From: Acanthornis magna
Taxonomy: Eukaryota > Chordata > Aves > Passeriformes > Acanthizidae
NCBI GenBank assembly: GCA_036785705.1
Contig: JAWUZG010000366.1
Span: 62,001 to 126,000 of the forward strand
Reading direction: 5' to 3'
Length of the DNA: 64,000 nt
Shown here: positions 35,427-47,060 of the stretch, one piece after another
Layout of the letters: each line of letters opens with the position of its first letter
Position numbering within the stretch: the stretch's first letter is position 1
Program-made: the position numbers and the translations under genes
The notes under the pieces: generated by a model
Seen by the model: only the letters and a program-made list of their open reading frames with translations
Told to the model about the DNA's origin: nothing
The model's database searches: none

Positions 35427-38400
35427 CCAGATCGGCCGTACACATTTCTGCCACAGCTCTCGAGCACATGTCCCACACGGCTCACCCAAGGCACAGGTCC
35501 AGGAAACTGGGCAGTAAATATCTGAGAGCTCCTAATAAACACAGAAGTGGCAAAAATGACACCTTATTGCAACTGACTGACACTTGTAGCCCCAGAGACA
35601 GAGTGAAATTGATGAAAACACCAGAGTGGCGAGCAGGGCACTAAGAAAACATTTTATTTGGCCAGTCTCTGTGGAAGGGCAAAAAAATAAACTGATAAAT
35701 GAAAACATCTCCACTTGATGATCAGTTATCCCTTGGCCCTGAACCAGTCCAAAAGCTAGGCTAGCTTTATTTCACAATCACAGAAATCATCAGACAGATA
35801 GGAAAAGTTTGCTTTACTGTTTTGACAAAGTGCTTAAAATTGGATCAGATCATGTTTTCTTCCTGATATTCACTAATGCTCTGCCTGTCTCAAAAACTAA
35901 ATAAGTAAGTAAGGTAATGATCCTCAGAGAGATTTCACAGAACTGAAACAATGGTGCCCTCTCCTCATCAAAATCCAAGATTTCAGCTGCTGTAATAAAA
36001 TATTCATTATGATGGTAGTGAACCCACGACATTCCCTGGCTTATATTCACTAAAAACAATGCCCTAAATTCTATTTAAATACAGTGCTAGAGCAAGAATG
36101 GAACATAACAAAAAAATCTTCCAGAAAATCTGCTTGTTGCTGTACACAGTCCGATCTGCTGGCTGAAGAGCAAACCAAACTTTTTCCTTCTATCAGCAAA
36201 GCTGAACCAGCTCTCTCTTAAAGCATGGATGAAGTTTTTCTGCCACATTTCATAACAACTTTTTAATTAACTGCTGGCTGAGTCCACTTGGTGGACTTGA
36301 GGTCACATGGAGGAGACATGGCACCCACATCCAACAGCCACCACCTTCCCTTCCCTGCTGGACATACACCTGGCTCCACTTGCTGTGCATGCTGCAGGAG
36401 TTATGTGCTTTAAGCTGGGCTGGAGTTCAGCAGTCATGTGTGCCAAATTTTGTTCTGGTTAAGTCATAAATCAACTCTGGCAAGCATGGATATCAAGATT
36501 TTGTGTTGAAATTTTGGCTGGCCCTCAAAGAAACAAGAAGCTTAGAATGCCACGAGTTCCTATGTGTGACTGATACATATTTTAAAGCAGTTCTGCATCG
36601 CAAAAATTCCTTACAAAACCTTTGGTTCTAAGGTATTCCAAATATTAGCTTAATAGAGAACCTGAAAAAGCAGAAAACTATCTGCTAGTTTAAATAATTC
36701 CTAAAAATTACAAGACTGTATTAGGTATGCCTGCCACAAAATTAATGGATCCACAGTAGTACTTATATTCTAAATTAAAAAATTCTTTAATTAGCCATAG
36801 ATTTTCAGTACATTCAATGGTTTGTATTAGAAAAAGCAACTGAGTTCAAACTAAACTTTCTATCATAGCCTTTGCTTTAAAAAGAAAAAAGAAAAAAGCA
36901 ATTAAGTAAAGAGATTGACAGTGAAATATAACACACTGCAATTGTTCGTCTTATGATCAGATTTTACCTGATAGGAACATACTCATTTAAGAGAGAAACA
37001 CTTTTTCAGCTGCCAAGAACATGTACACACATAAAAGGAAACGCTGACTGCTCCAATGAATTTGATGGTTCATCTCTAGTCTCAGGCGGTGACAATCTCC
37101 AAGAGCATCTACCATGGTCATTGCCACGCTGTAAGAACACTAATTAGAGAGGAGTCTAGCTGAACTCTAAATTGGTATTTTCTTCATTTGGATGTTTGAC
37201 AAGTTCCCAGTAACAGGTTTGCTTGTTTTCCATGAGAATTAAAATTCAATGCTAAAAGCTATAGTTTCTCTTGTGCAGAAGGCTCTTCCACACTCTGACT
37301 CACCTGCAATTCAGAGCTACCACATGACTTGCATTGAAATGTCAAATCAGAATGATGAAAATTAGCTAACTGTTATCTTTTTCTAGATGAGGACTATGCT
37401 CCACAGAAGACTATGTGATCTCATTACACAAGTCCCATGTCTACAAGATTTTCTGAATGAATTATCACTGATTAAGGTGTGGTTTGGCATGCAAACTGCC
37501 AGAGGCATCTGAAAAGCCCTGTTGTCAGTTGATGCATAATTTCCTTCAGTATTCAAAACAAAAGTAAGATTACGATCAGGTGGGCAGCAAAGACGCTTTC
37601 TTCACATGCAGAAATGTCTTATTACATCTCTTCTCTCTACCGTACTACTGCTTCCTAGAGCAGTTCATAACTCGCTTTTCACAAAGCTGTCTATAATCTG
37701 ATAGCCTAAGTATATCCAAAGGTCCCCCTACCTTTCTGCCACCCCCTTTCATTTTCCTCCCCCTACATTTCCTGAGCAATCATCTTGCAAATTGAGACTA
37801 TCACAAAACCTCGCCTATACTCTCTTTTCAGCTAAAAATCACTGTTTCATGATTTCTTGGAAATCAGTGCCAGTGCTCCCTCTCACATTCCTGACCTGTC
37901 AGCACTGCATGGGCAGCCCAAAACCACACAACTCCCACACCGCGCAGCTGCAAGGCTGCACGGAGCTTGAGTCTGTGGAAGCAGAGGAAGGGGAGTTGAG
38001 GTAGATCACTGCCTTTTTCTGATACTTTGGAAATGAATGACGATATTCTACAAGCTGTTGGGATAATATGAACAAATGGCAGGCATATGTAACAAGCTCA
38101 CAGATAAGGGACTGGATTTTCTATTAACCACTTGAAGTGTTTTCCAGTGGTAGCAGAAGAGAAAACCTCTGCTAGGGAGAAAATAATGTAAGTTGCATGA
38201 CTACCTCCAAAAATGATAGATATTGTTACACATTCCTACATGCAGCAAGCAGAGCGCATTGTCATGCCACACAAGCAATGCCTCCTGATGTGCGTTTTTG
38301 GGACTGTGCTAATGCCAAGACTGCAATTCTAGGGCTGCTTTTCCCAGGCACTACAGAAGAAAAGCAGTGGACAATGTCTCATCTGAAAGGACCATACCAT

Positions 38401-41285
38401 TTTGTTGCCCAAGCCAGGCATTAACACGGCATTCAAAAGCTCAAGTTCAATTTCTGTATTGATTTTTTTAAAAAAAAGATTAATTGGACATTGGGATGAC
38501 TGTACATGCTGTGGATGTAAGGATAAAATACATAAAAAACAGCTCAGCAATTAATCTTGCAAATTAGATTACAGAGATAAACTCTCTTTAGATTATCCTC
38601 ATCAATATATATGAAAGCTGTAAAATCTTTTTGTAGCTGAAATTCAGGTTACTAAATCCGAAAAAAAAAAAAAAAAAGCCTATCATTGCTGGCTGTGTTT
38701 CCTACTAGGTTAGCTTTTGGCCACAGCAGACTTGAAACACAGTAGAGAGCTTTCATTTCTAAAAATCCCACTGTTACAGTAACATCTTTTCAAATGTATC
38801 AGCATATTTTAATATGCCATAATTCCACCTAATTACTTACAGAGCCCTGGCAGAGGTTCTGAGAGGGCAGATGCATCTAATTCATATCCCTCGAGCCCGG
38901 GGGCAATGCGGGACACACTAAACGGAGAACACCCACCTGCACATCCAACAGCTTCATCATTCAAACCATGGCACAGATGCACCGAGGGTGAGAACCAAAG
39001 AACTGTAAAGGCCCAAGAAAGCTCACTATTCATAATTATCATTTTTTTAAAAGATAAACCTTTCCAGCAGAACCCTCAGCTGAATAGCACAGAGTAAGAA
39101 CTGGACAACAGACGTCCAAAAGACAGCTATGATAATGTATTTTCCCAAGGATTAATATCCCTGCTTTCTTAATGCATGAAAATGGCAGCCGCTACCAAAA
39201 GTTTTCAGTACTGAATTTTCAAGTCAGTGTTTCAGGCAACCTTTAACAATTTTTGGTGTATTTAGAACATTACATTACTGTCCCTGTTTCATTATGAGAA
39301 ACAGGGTATAAAGGGTACCAGGATGCCATACGTCCCTCAACTGATAAAGAACTGTGTTCTTTAGTCAGTCGTATGCATTTTGCTTCATCTTTTATATCTA
39401 AACGTGAATTTTCCCTAGTATGTATCATCCTAAGACAAAGCATTTTGTGTGACCTAATGAGATCAATGGACAGCAAACTCCAGTATACTAAGTAAGAATT
39501 ATTAAAGAAAAGCCCTTTCCTGAATCTGACATCTCCTTTAGCACAAGGAATTCTAATTTTCCCTGATTTCACAGATGTTTTTCACCTGAATTTCCATCCT
39601 AGCATGGCAGCAGCCAGCAGCTGCTCTCCTGTCTGAAATACGTTGCTTTGAATGCAGCCTCTAGTGAAATACACACATGAAATCTGACGTAAATAGAACC
39701 TTGAGATATAAGAAGCCATAAAGGAGATTTGATGGGCTTTAACTGCAGTCAAATGATACACAAGGAACATACTCTGCAATAACATGTACCTCGTATGGAT
39801 CCTATTTGCTTCCCCATGATAAAGTGGCAACTTAAGCTGTGAAAATTACTGCCATCCATCTCACCCCATGCATTCACATGCTTGGGAAGCATAAGTGAAT
39901 ATGCAGCTACGTGTTTCGCAAACAAAATATTTCTCCTAAGATGAAAACGAGAGTAACTCATTTCACAAGAAATGATCAGGCAATGCATGAAGCCTGGCAT
40001 GAGTCCACCCTATCAAAGCCCAACAACCCTGCTGCACACTGAACTCTTCTGCTTTGTGGACCAGAATCAGATCCACAGTACAAAGGTCCAACAACTGTGA
40101 AGTCAAAAGGGCAGAATTTTTTCCTTAACTCAAAATTTTCTTTGTTATATGCTACAAAGGCATGTCCTTTCTGCTATTTTTCTGCGCACTGTATTTGTTC
40201 TGTCCTCCCCCAGGATCTCACTGATCTCACAGTGTGTTTGTATGATGCTTGATGCGTGAGGACCACATGGCCATATGTCCTATAATGCAGATTTATAAGT
40301 GTATATATATAGGTTAATTGAACTAAAATAAACTCCAGTCCCCCAGCAGCAGTACATACCCATGAGCAAATCGTATGTTCCGTAAAACACTGCTTGTGAC
40401 TTTTAAAGACCCTTTGTTAAATTGTTCTTTTTATTTCAGGAATATTTCTTTGAAAGTCTTCTTTGAAATATGAGGCATATTTGCATGAGTTATGTCACTT
40501 TTCCTTTTTCTACATTACCAGTTCTTTATACATTTCTATCTGCATGATATCTCTTTAAATCTGATAGTTCTTTCATTCATTTATTTTTTTTATCTCTAAT
40601 ATTATCATCAAACTTTCATTTTCTGCCTCTGGTTCCTTTCTTTATCTCCTTTGCCACAGAGAGATCATAATCCCACATTATTCATTATCTGACAGTGATA
40701 TTCAAGAAGCTATTGCTGCTTATGTAATAGGAAAATCTAATTATTTTAATAAAGATATGATTGACTCCATCAGGTGATACCTTGGTCTGATTTTCTAGGA
40801 CATTAACTCAGCAGAACTCTTACAGTCCCAATCTCTGTGGCTGATGGTAACATGGCACCATAACCTGCTCCTGTAAATCTACCAGCAGGAACAGATTCCA
40901 ACATTTTGCCCTAAGAGCCAAACACTACAGTCTCTGCATATCTTTTTATGAAACAGAAGTAGTTATTAGTTACCAAATAAATTCAGAGCTCCTGGGACTG
41001 GCAGCGACATTTTAATTTGTCAAGTGGGATAGAAATTTAAAGCTGGTTTTACCCTGAACAATCGACAAGATATTTACAAAATTAAAGAAACAAAAGAATG
41101 TTTCCACCAAGACACAATTTCTCATTCTAATGCCCTGCCTGTACTATCATTGCTTTCAAAATGAAGAGTACACAGCACAGCACCTACTTTTATATTAGTC
41201 TCCATTTACTCTTCTCTTGTATTAGATGAACAATTCCTATGGACATTTTCACCCAAGTTTCTCAAACATTAACCATGTGGGGAAG
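35427..41285. other. Unique non-coding DNA, no gene seen
   Basis: AT-rich with scattered short open frames. A 7-bp-arm palindrome (AGTCCAC TTG GTGGACT) lies at 36281-36297, and a poly-A of 17 at 38661-38677. The stretch 39120-39260 contains GGATTAATATCC, a near-palindromic homeobox-like site. No repeat family is recognised. Confidence 0.55.
38661..38677. repeat. Poly-A tract (17 A)
   Basis: Longest A run in the window. There is no recognisable retroposed gene body upstream. Confidence 0.9.
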
Positions 41286-41345
41286 CTTATTATTCCCATT
41301 TTACAAATGAGAAGACTGTGGAGCTAACATTATATGTGATCCAAA
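41286..41345 (-). mobile_element. MIR-like ancient SINE relic (antisense)
   Basis: 'ttattattcccattttacaa' followed by ATGAGAAGACTGTGGAG matches the reverse complement of the MIR core (CAGTTTCCTCATCTGTAAAATGGGGATAATAA). Only the core survives. It lies directly before the CR1 composite. Confidence 0.6.
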
Positions 41346-41379
41346 AACACCAGAAAATGGTGACTTGTCTGCCTTTCAT

Positions 41380-41865
41380 GCAAGCACTGCCCAGAGCCTG
41401 ACTGGCAGGCAGTGCCACAGGCTGGGGGTCCAAACACCCTCTGGATGAAGAACCTTTTTCTAATATCCAGCATAAACCTCTCCTGACACAGCTTCATGCC
41501 ATACACCTTCCTTTTTTACCTTATTTCCTAGAAAGGTTTCCTGTTCAGCCAAGACAGACATCTTCCTCACCTGCTTGACTTCTGACATTTGGGAATTGCC
41601 TGTTCCTGTGCCCATAAGAGGTGATGTTTTAAAGGTGATCAGCACTGATGGACCCCAACACCTGCAAAAAATTTTTCCTAGGTGGCCTTATTCACTAATT
41701 CCCTGAACATCCTGAAGTGTCCTCTCCTCATGTCGAGTATGGATTTTGCTGGCACTTTTCCTCCGATCACCAGAGATTATAAACTCAATCGCTTCATGGC
41801 TGCTGTGGCCAAGATGATCACCAATCCCCACTTTGCTCACAAGACCCACTCTGCTGTGCTATGGT
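41380..41865 (-). mobile_element. CR1 LINE, inverted 5' part (ORF2 segment plus 3' UTR start)
   Basis: Reading the minus strand from 41865 down, the translation gives HEAIEFIISGDRR, typical of the end of the CR1 endonuclease domain (SDHE-x-IEF). It continues through FRMFRELVNKAT, GVGVHQC, KHHLLWAQEQAIPKC and a WLN motif of the endonuclease-RT linker, with several stops. The text then jumps directly to CR1 3' UTR wording ('gaggtttatgctggatatta', then GAAAAAGGTTCTTCATCCAGAGGGTG). The whole reverse transcriptase domain is missing. Next to the plus-strand tail at 41870-41957, this is the expected arrangement of a twin-primed (5'-inverted) LINE insertion, on top of an internal deletion. Confidence 0.7.
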
Positions 41866-41869
41866 TTAG

Positions 41870-41957
41870 TTGATACGGTGACGTTCAACCAAAGGTTGGA
41901 CTCAATAATCTTGGAGGTCTTTTCCAACCTTAGTGCTTCTATGATTCTAAGAGTGAA
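41870..41957 (+). mobile_element. CR1 LINE 3' tail (direct part of the inverted pair)
   Basis: Plus-strand CR1 3' end: 'ggttggactcaataatcttg' at 41895-41914, GAGGTCTTTTCCAACCTTAG, and the terminal CTTCTATGATTCTAAG with an ATTCTRTG-like unit. It directly abuts the inverted CR1 part on its left. Confidence 0.8.
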
Positions 41958-44900
41958 TGAATGGAAGATAAGGAATGATCCACTTCACATCTAAATACTC
42001 TCTTGGTGGAATTCCCAGAGAAGGGAGAAAGCATGGGAAAACCATGGAGAAAGTTAAGTCAAGAGCCCAAAGTGTCAGCACAAGCAAGACCTGAAGCGGT
42101 TCATGTAGCCACCTCCGAAAGTATCAGGGCCTGGGCATAGCACCAAAAATGGAAAATCAAATAATGCAATGAAATAAAAATTATTTACTACTTTTTTTTC
42201 TTCTGTGGATGCAGAGACACATAAAGCAAAGAAATCTACATTAAAAATAAGGCTAATTGATTTGTGAGAGGTGAGAAAATAAAAATCAAACCAAAAATAG
42301 AATCAGACTTCAGTACCCTGACCGCTTTTACACTGAAATACACAGAAAAAACTTGGCAGACAGAGCTACTATGGTTTCCTCAGGATCGCTGAGGGACCTG
42401 GCAAACCTGCAGGAATATCACCAGGACAGGTTGTCCTTGACAGTTAGCAGGCATAGTGATTCAGCTCAGACTGTCAATTAAAATCTTTATATCACGTTTT
42501 CTATCATCATAGCAGCAGGCCAGAATTGATATCCAACATTTAAGACTGAAGAAATGGTTTTAATTATTCTGAATGAACAGAGAGATTCAGTTTACAAAAG
42601 AATTAGTAAAAACCTTCAAAGAGAAAACTGGGGGAGGAAAAGAGATGGAAAAGGCACTATTAAACTTTAGCTTGCTCACTACCTTTTTTGGATTTGGAAA
42701 TACATATCATATAATGTCATTCTATGGAAATATTTCAGTAAGCTGTTCTTGTATGCTGATACTACATCTAGGACATTTTGGGAGCTATTTAGTGTAAAGA
42801 ATTAGTCATAGTAGTAGCTCCCTTGGAGGACACGTAAGTGCCCTCAGATACTGCCAAGAGATGGGCCAAGAGACTTGGAACTCCACACTCATCCCCAGCT
42901 CAGACCTCAAAGCCTGCTCACCTGTTCACCAGGTACAGGAGCATGAGAGATGACCCCAGGACCCAGTGCCTGACAAAACAAAAGGTAGTTCCTAAATATA
43001 AGACTACCATGGAAAGGGCTACCAAAGGCAGCACAGTCAGCAAGATCAGGCTCAGGCTAGCACAGACAAGCATCCCAAGGCCAAAGCAACACGGAGCTAC
43101 CACTCCTGCTCCCTGTATGTGGGCAGGACTAACCCCAAGCAGGTAAAGGCAAAGGCATTTTTTCCCCAGGTATGACAGGAAACTTTCAAAAACAGCTTTG
43201 GACAATTATGGGTGGGCTGTGATTCTTGACTCCTCACTGGACTCAAGAATGGTATGAACACTGGTATGATACCTGCAAGGAAAGAGAGAGCAATGCAGAT
43301 AGGATAAAATCATTGTCTAGAACATCTCTCCTGGCTGCTTATCCCCCCAGGTACACATAGCAGCTTTGCAGGGTACAGAAATTATAAACTTTTTGAAGCC
43401 GGAAAATGAATGATGTTTACATTTAGTTAAGTGGAGGAGAGAGATGGCAGAGTGACTGCCAACAATCACTGGGCTGGTTTAAATTGCTTTTCACCAGCAG
43501 TCACCTGAGCAGATCTGTGCCAAGACACCAGGAAAAGCTGCTAGTATAAGAGCAAGTTTATGCACTTCAGAGCGGTACTGGAAGGTACTGCAATAGTGAT
43601 TGACATCAATATGGAGATATTCAGAAGAGAGGAAGGAAAAAAATACGTGGATGGATTCAGAAGAAAGAGTGGAAATGCAAAGTTCAGGAGGACACCATTT
43701 TACAGTACACAATTGCACAGATTAGCAAGTTAGATGGTACTGAAGCCAAATATCCAGTATTGAAATTAATGACCATAAAAATATCCCAGCAGAAAGATGG
43801 AGATTCATTGAAACATAACGCATACTGTAAATAATCATTAAGTAAGTTAATCTTTAAGGATACCAAAAAGTATCTTTATACACTGGAGGGGCCAAGAGAC
43901 TTTGAAGTCTTTCCATTTTTCACCTTGTAATTCACAACTTTTAGACCATTATGCAATTGCAAAATTTTAAAGAAGCTTCAGTGATAACCCTGAAAGTCAC
44001 AAGAAGATGAACAGAAATGATATGATAAAAAGGAAGGAATGTTCTTCATTCATTTTCTTAACATCAACCTTTACTTTTGACTGTTCCAGTGTGTACTAAG
44101 AATCAATATTTATACATTGGAAAGCACCTAAGCTCAAATATTTCAAATTTCAAAGATTTTGGATTCTAAACCCAACAGTATCTTTATTAACTAGCACTGT
44201 TCAATCACAAGACTCCACATATTTTGGGAAACACAATTCAGATGAAAAATCTGGTTTTGCTATGGTTTTGAGATTCAAGTGACTTCCAGTGGGACAAGAT
44301 TAGGAAGAAATAGGAAGAAATGGGAAGAGCTGTAGAAGAACCTGTTCAGAAATTGGTACAGTGACACACGAATAAAGCTTGTGGAGTTCAAGGACTTTCT
44401 CTAACTAGTCCTGAAAAAATGAACCTCAAGCCAGCCATTCTCCAATTAAAAAAAAATCATCATTTCTGCCAAGTTTACTGTCTGGTTGTTTTCTTTTATC
44501 AACTAATGAAAAAATACCAAGAAAATTAGTTGGGACTTCCCATGCAGACCCAGACTGAATTGAAGCTATAACAAAACTCCAGACAAAATGAGATGAACTA
44601 TTCAAAATTTCATTTTTGCAATACTGACACCTCTCTAGCGATACGTTTAAGGCTCTAGAGAGAAAACACTACAAAGCCATCCAACATACTGCACTAAACA
44701 TTAAACAGAACATTTGACAGAGTGTTATATAGAAGCAGGAAGAAGTATGAGTAGAGAGTGCTGGACAATAACAGCTTAACCCGTGGTGAAATAATGTACT
44801 GCACCAAGGTCTGGGTAATCAGTTACAGGAGTTAAATAAAGCTAGCAAAATTTTTACAGATACCTCATTATAGAAGTACTTTCTAGAAAACTGACAGAAC

Positions 44901-46409
44901 CCAATAGAGGGTAAAAAAAAAAACCAAATAAAGCCCAGCTGACACAAAAGAAAAAGGAAGCAGAAAGACATAATGTCTCATGTTTTAAACCCTTAAAATA
45001 CATTTCTGAGTATTTCCAGTCTATTCAGAATTTAATTCAGCTTTTAAACAGACCTTTAACATTCAGGTCTTTGTTAGCACATGTGTCTTTTAGTACGTGT
45101 CAGCACCTTTGGTATGTAAAAATCACTGTGCATTATGTTTTACCATGTATTTCACAGTTCTTTGTTCCTTGCACCACAAATAGAATTGTGGTTTTGAAAA
45201 CTCTCTAGACACATGCTGCACTTTTTGCAATCTATTTTCTGCAAAGAATTGCTCTCAAACTAGGTAGCACTCTCTCTTGAACTTGTAATAAATACAAGAA
45301 TGTTGGGACACACTCAGAACTTATTTATGCCCAATAACTTTTTTTTTTGGTCTGGTGAGTAAATCATTCTTCACCTGAAAGTACATAAAGGCAATTATAT
45401 TGGCTCGTGCCGAAAGGTGAAAAACAGCACATAAAATAATAAATAGCAGAAAGAGGGTATTTAAATAGGCATGTAAACTATGCTTTTCACATTGAAGAAC
45501 ATAATAAGAGAAATATGATCCTAATTTAGCAGAACCTACAGGATTGTTAGGGTGGTAGTACTGAGGTCTGTCCAAGTACTCAGGATCTTACACACCAAAC
45601 AAGACAATAAAATAATACATTTTGTCTAAAATAATAAATTTTCAACCATACAGTGAAACAAACAGAGAGCAGTCAGGAAAATACAGGAAACTGAATCTCA
45701 ACAGTTGCAGCAGATTTTTCAAGAAGAAAAGAAGAATGATTAAAGACTAAACGGAGAGATCTGACCAAACAGTGTCCCTCTTCAGAAGGTGGCATCATTT
45801 CAGATAAATTCTACTGACTGCAGTACATTACTCAATAGGGGTATGCCAGTTTTAGTACATCACAAATGACTTCTGAATTAGTATTTTAATGATGTACCTT
45901 ACAGCTGGCTCTGCAATCAGTGGGAAAATCAGATTTGCACAATGAAAATGCAATATTTACTCATTTTTTTCTGAACCCCAAACTGACCCTAAATACTTCT
46001 GCCTCCGTCCCAAATCTCAGTGAAACACAAAGTTGAAAACCAATTTTATCACTGTGTATCTGTCCTGTGAATTGGTCCCTGCTGGGAGAGACCAGAAAGG
46101 TCTGTGGTCTGTGCTGCTGGAGCACAATCTCGTTTTGCAAACTGAGGAGCTGGCTCAGGCTCATGATGTTTGTTCTGACCCTCCCCCAGAATAGCCCATG
46201 TAGCATCAGAGTACCCCAAGCAGGATCTGTCCAGGTCCACGAGGCTGCTGCACCCAGGACAGGACTCTCGACTGGACCAGAGCAGACCCCTGGAGAAAAG
46301 CAGCCCCTGAAGAAAAGCACCTTGTGCTGTGAGCAGCCCCTCCATGGCACTGCTCAGACTTCGACCCTTACATGACTTTGCCACTGAGTGATGCTTTGGC
46401 AGGCCATGG
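41958..46409. other. Unique non-coding DNA with two chance ORF patches
   Basis: The patch at 42838-43205 is GC-richer and is open on both strands (plus 42838-43146; minus 42918-43205). The minus-strand translation is very hydrophobic, but this follows from the Ala/Gln/Lys-coding composition of the other strand, and I do not recognise a family. Imperfect inverted repeats occur at 43222-43250 and 44631-44662. The rest is AT-rich, and no gene is seen. Confidence 0.5.
43222..43250. repeat. Inverted repeat, 12-bp arms with one mismatch
   Basis: 43222-43233 pairs with 43239-43250 around a 5-base loop (TCACT), with a single mismatch. Confidence 0.85.
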
Positions 46410-46429
46410 AAAGGTGCCCTGGCACCTTT
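46410..46429. repeat. Near-perfect palindrome, 9-bp arms, 2-nt centre
   Basis: AAAGGTGCC at 46410-46418 is complementary to GGCACCTTT at 46421-46429, with CT in the centre. It lies in a GC-richer patch (46060-46450) that gives overlapping open frames on both strands but no recognisable protein. Confidence 0.9.
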
Positions 46430-46997
46430 TCTCCAGTGCAGCACTTGTATGCCAGCCCCTCTTTCACTGTAGCTAACCAGGATTTCCTGGAGTTTTTCTC
46501 ATTTTCTACCTGTACTGTTTTGCTCCTGGAATGAATATTAGGAAGCAAGCACAGAATAGCATTTGATAGACAGTGTGTCAGGCCTACTTACACCATTTTT
46601 TCCATAACACAGAGAAACTACGGTTTATAATGGGAGTTCTAAGACAATTATAATTACCACAGCTCAGACTATGATGCTTCAACGGAAAGGAAATGGTGCT
46701 ATTACAGGAATTTGAAAGATACCAAGAGAGGGGGGGATGCTTTCAGGATTTATTAGATGCTGCCACTGTAATGCCCTTTCTTTGAGAAAACAGCACAGAG
46801 TACCACTCCCTGCTGATTCTAAAGCACAGTGAATGAGAGCACAGCTCACAATTATGGCAAACTTTGAAACCTGTCAGTCAAGGAGCAGAGCTGGTAATGC
46901 CAAACAAAACAGCAGATTTACACCTGGGAAATGAGGCTATAATGTAAGAAATACATTTTCTTTGCTCTCATTTATAACAGTAGTGGGAGAATTAACT

Positions 46998-47060
46998 ACA
47001 GGGGATTCTTAGCATATTTACAAGACACTACAGGAGGCTTTTGGCATATTTACAAGCAAC
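46998..47060 (+). repeat. Imperfect tandem duplication, about 32-bp unit
   Basis: Both halves begin with ACAGG and share GCATATTTACAAG; they differ by several substitutions and small gaps between. Confidence 0.7.

Noticed and set aside
46049..46444. Overlapping minus-strand frames of 129-131 codons
   Set aside because: Two shifted minus frames and one plus frame are open together over the same GC-rich patch. No known domain.
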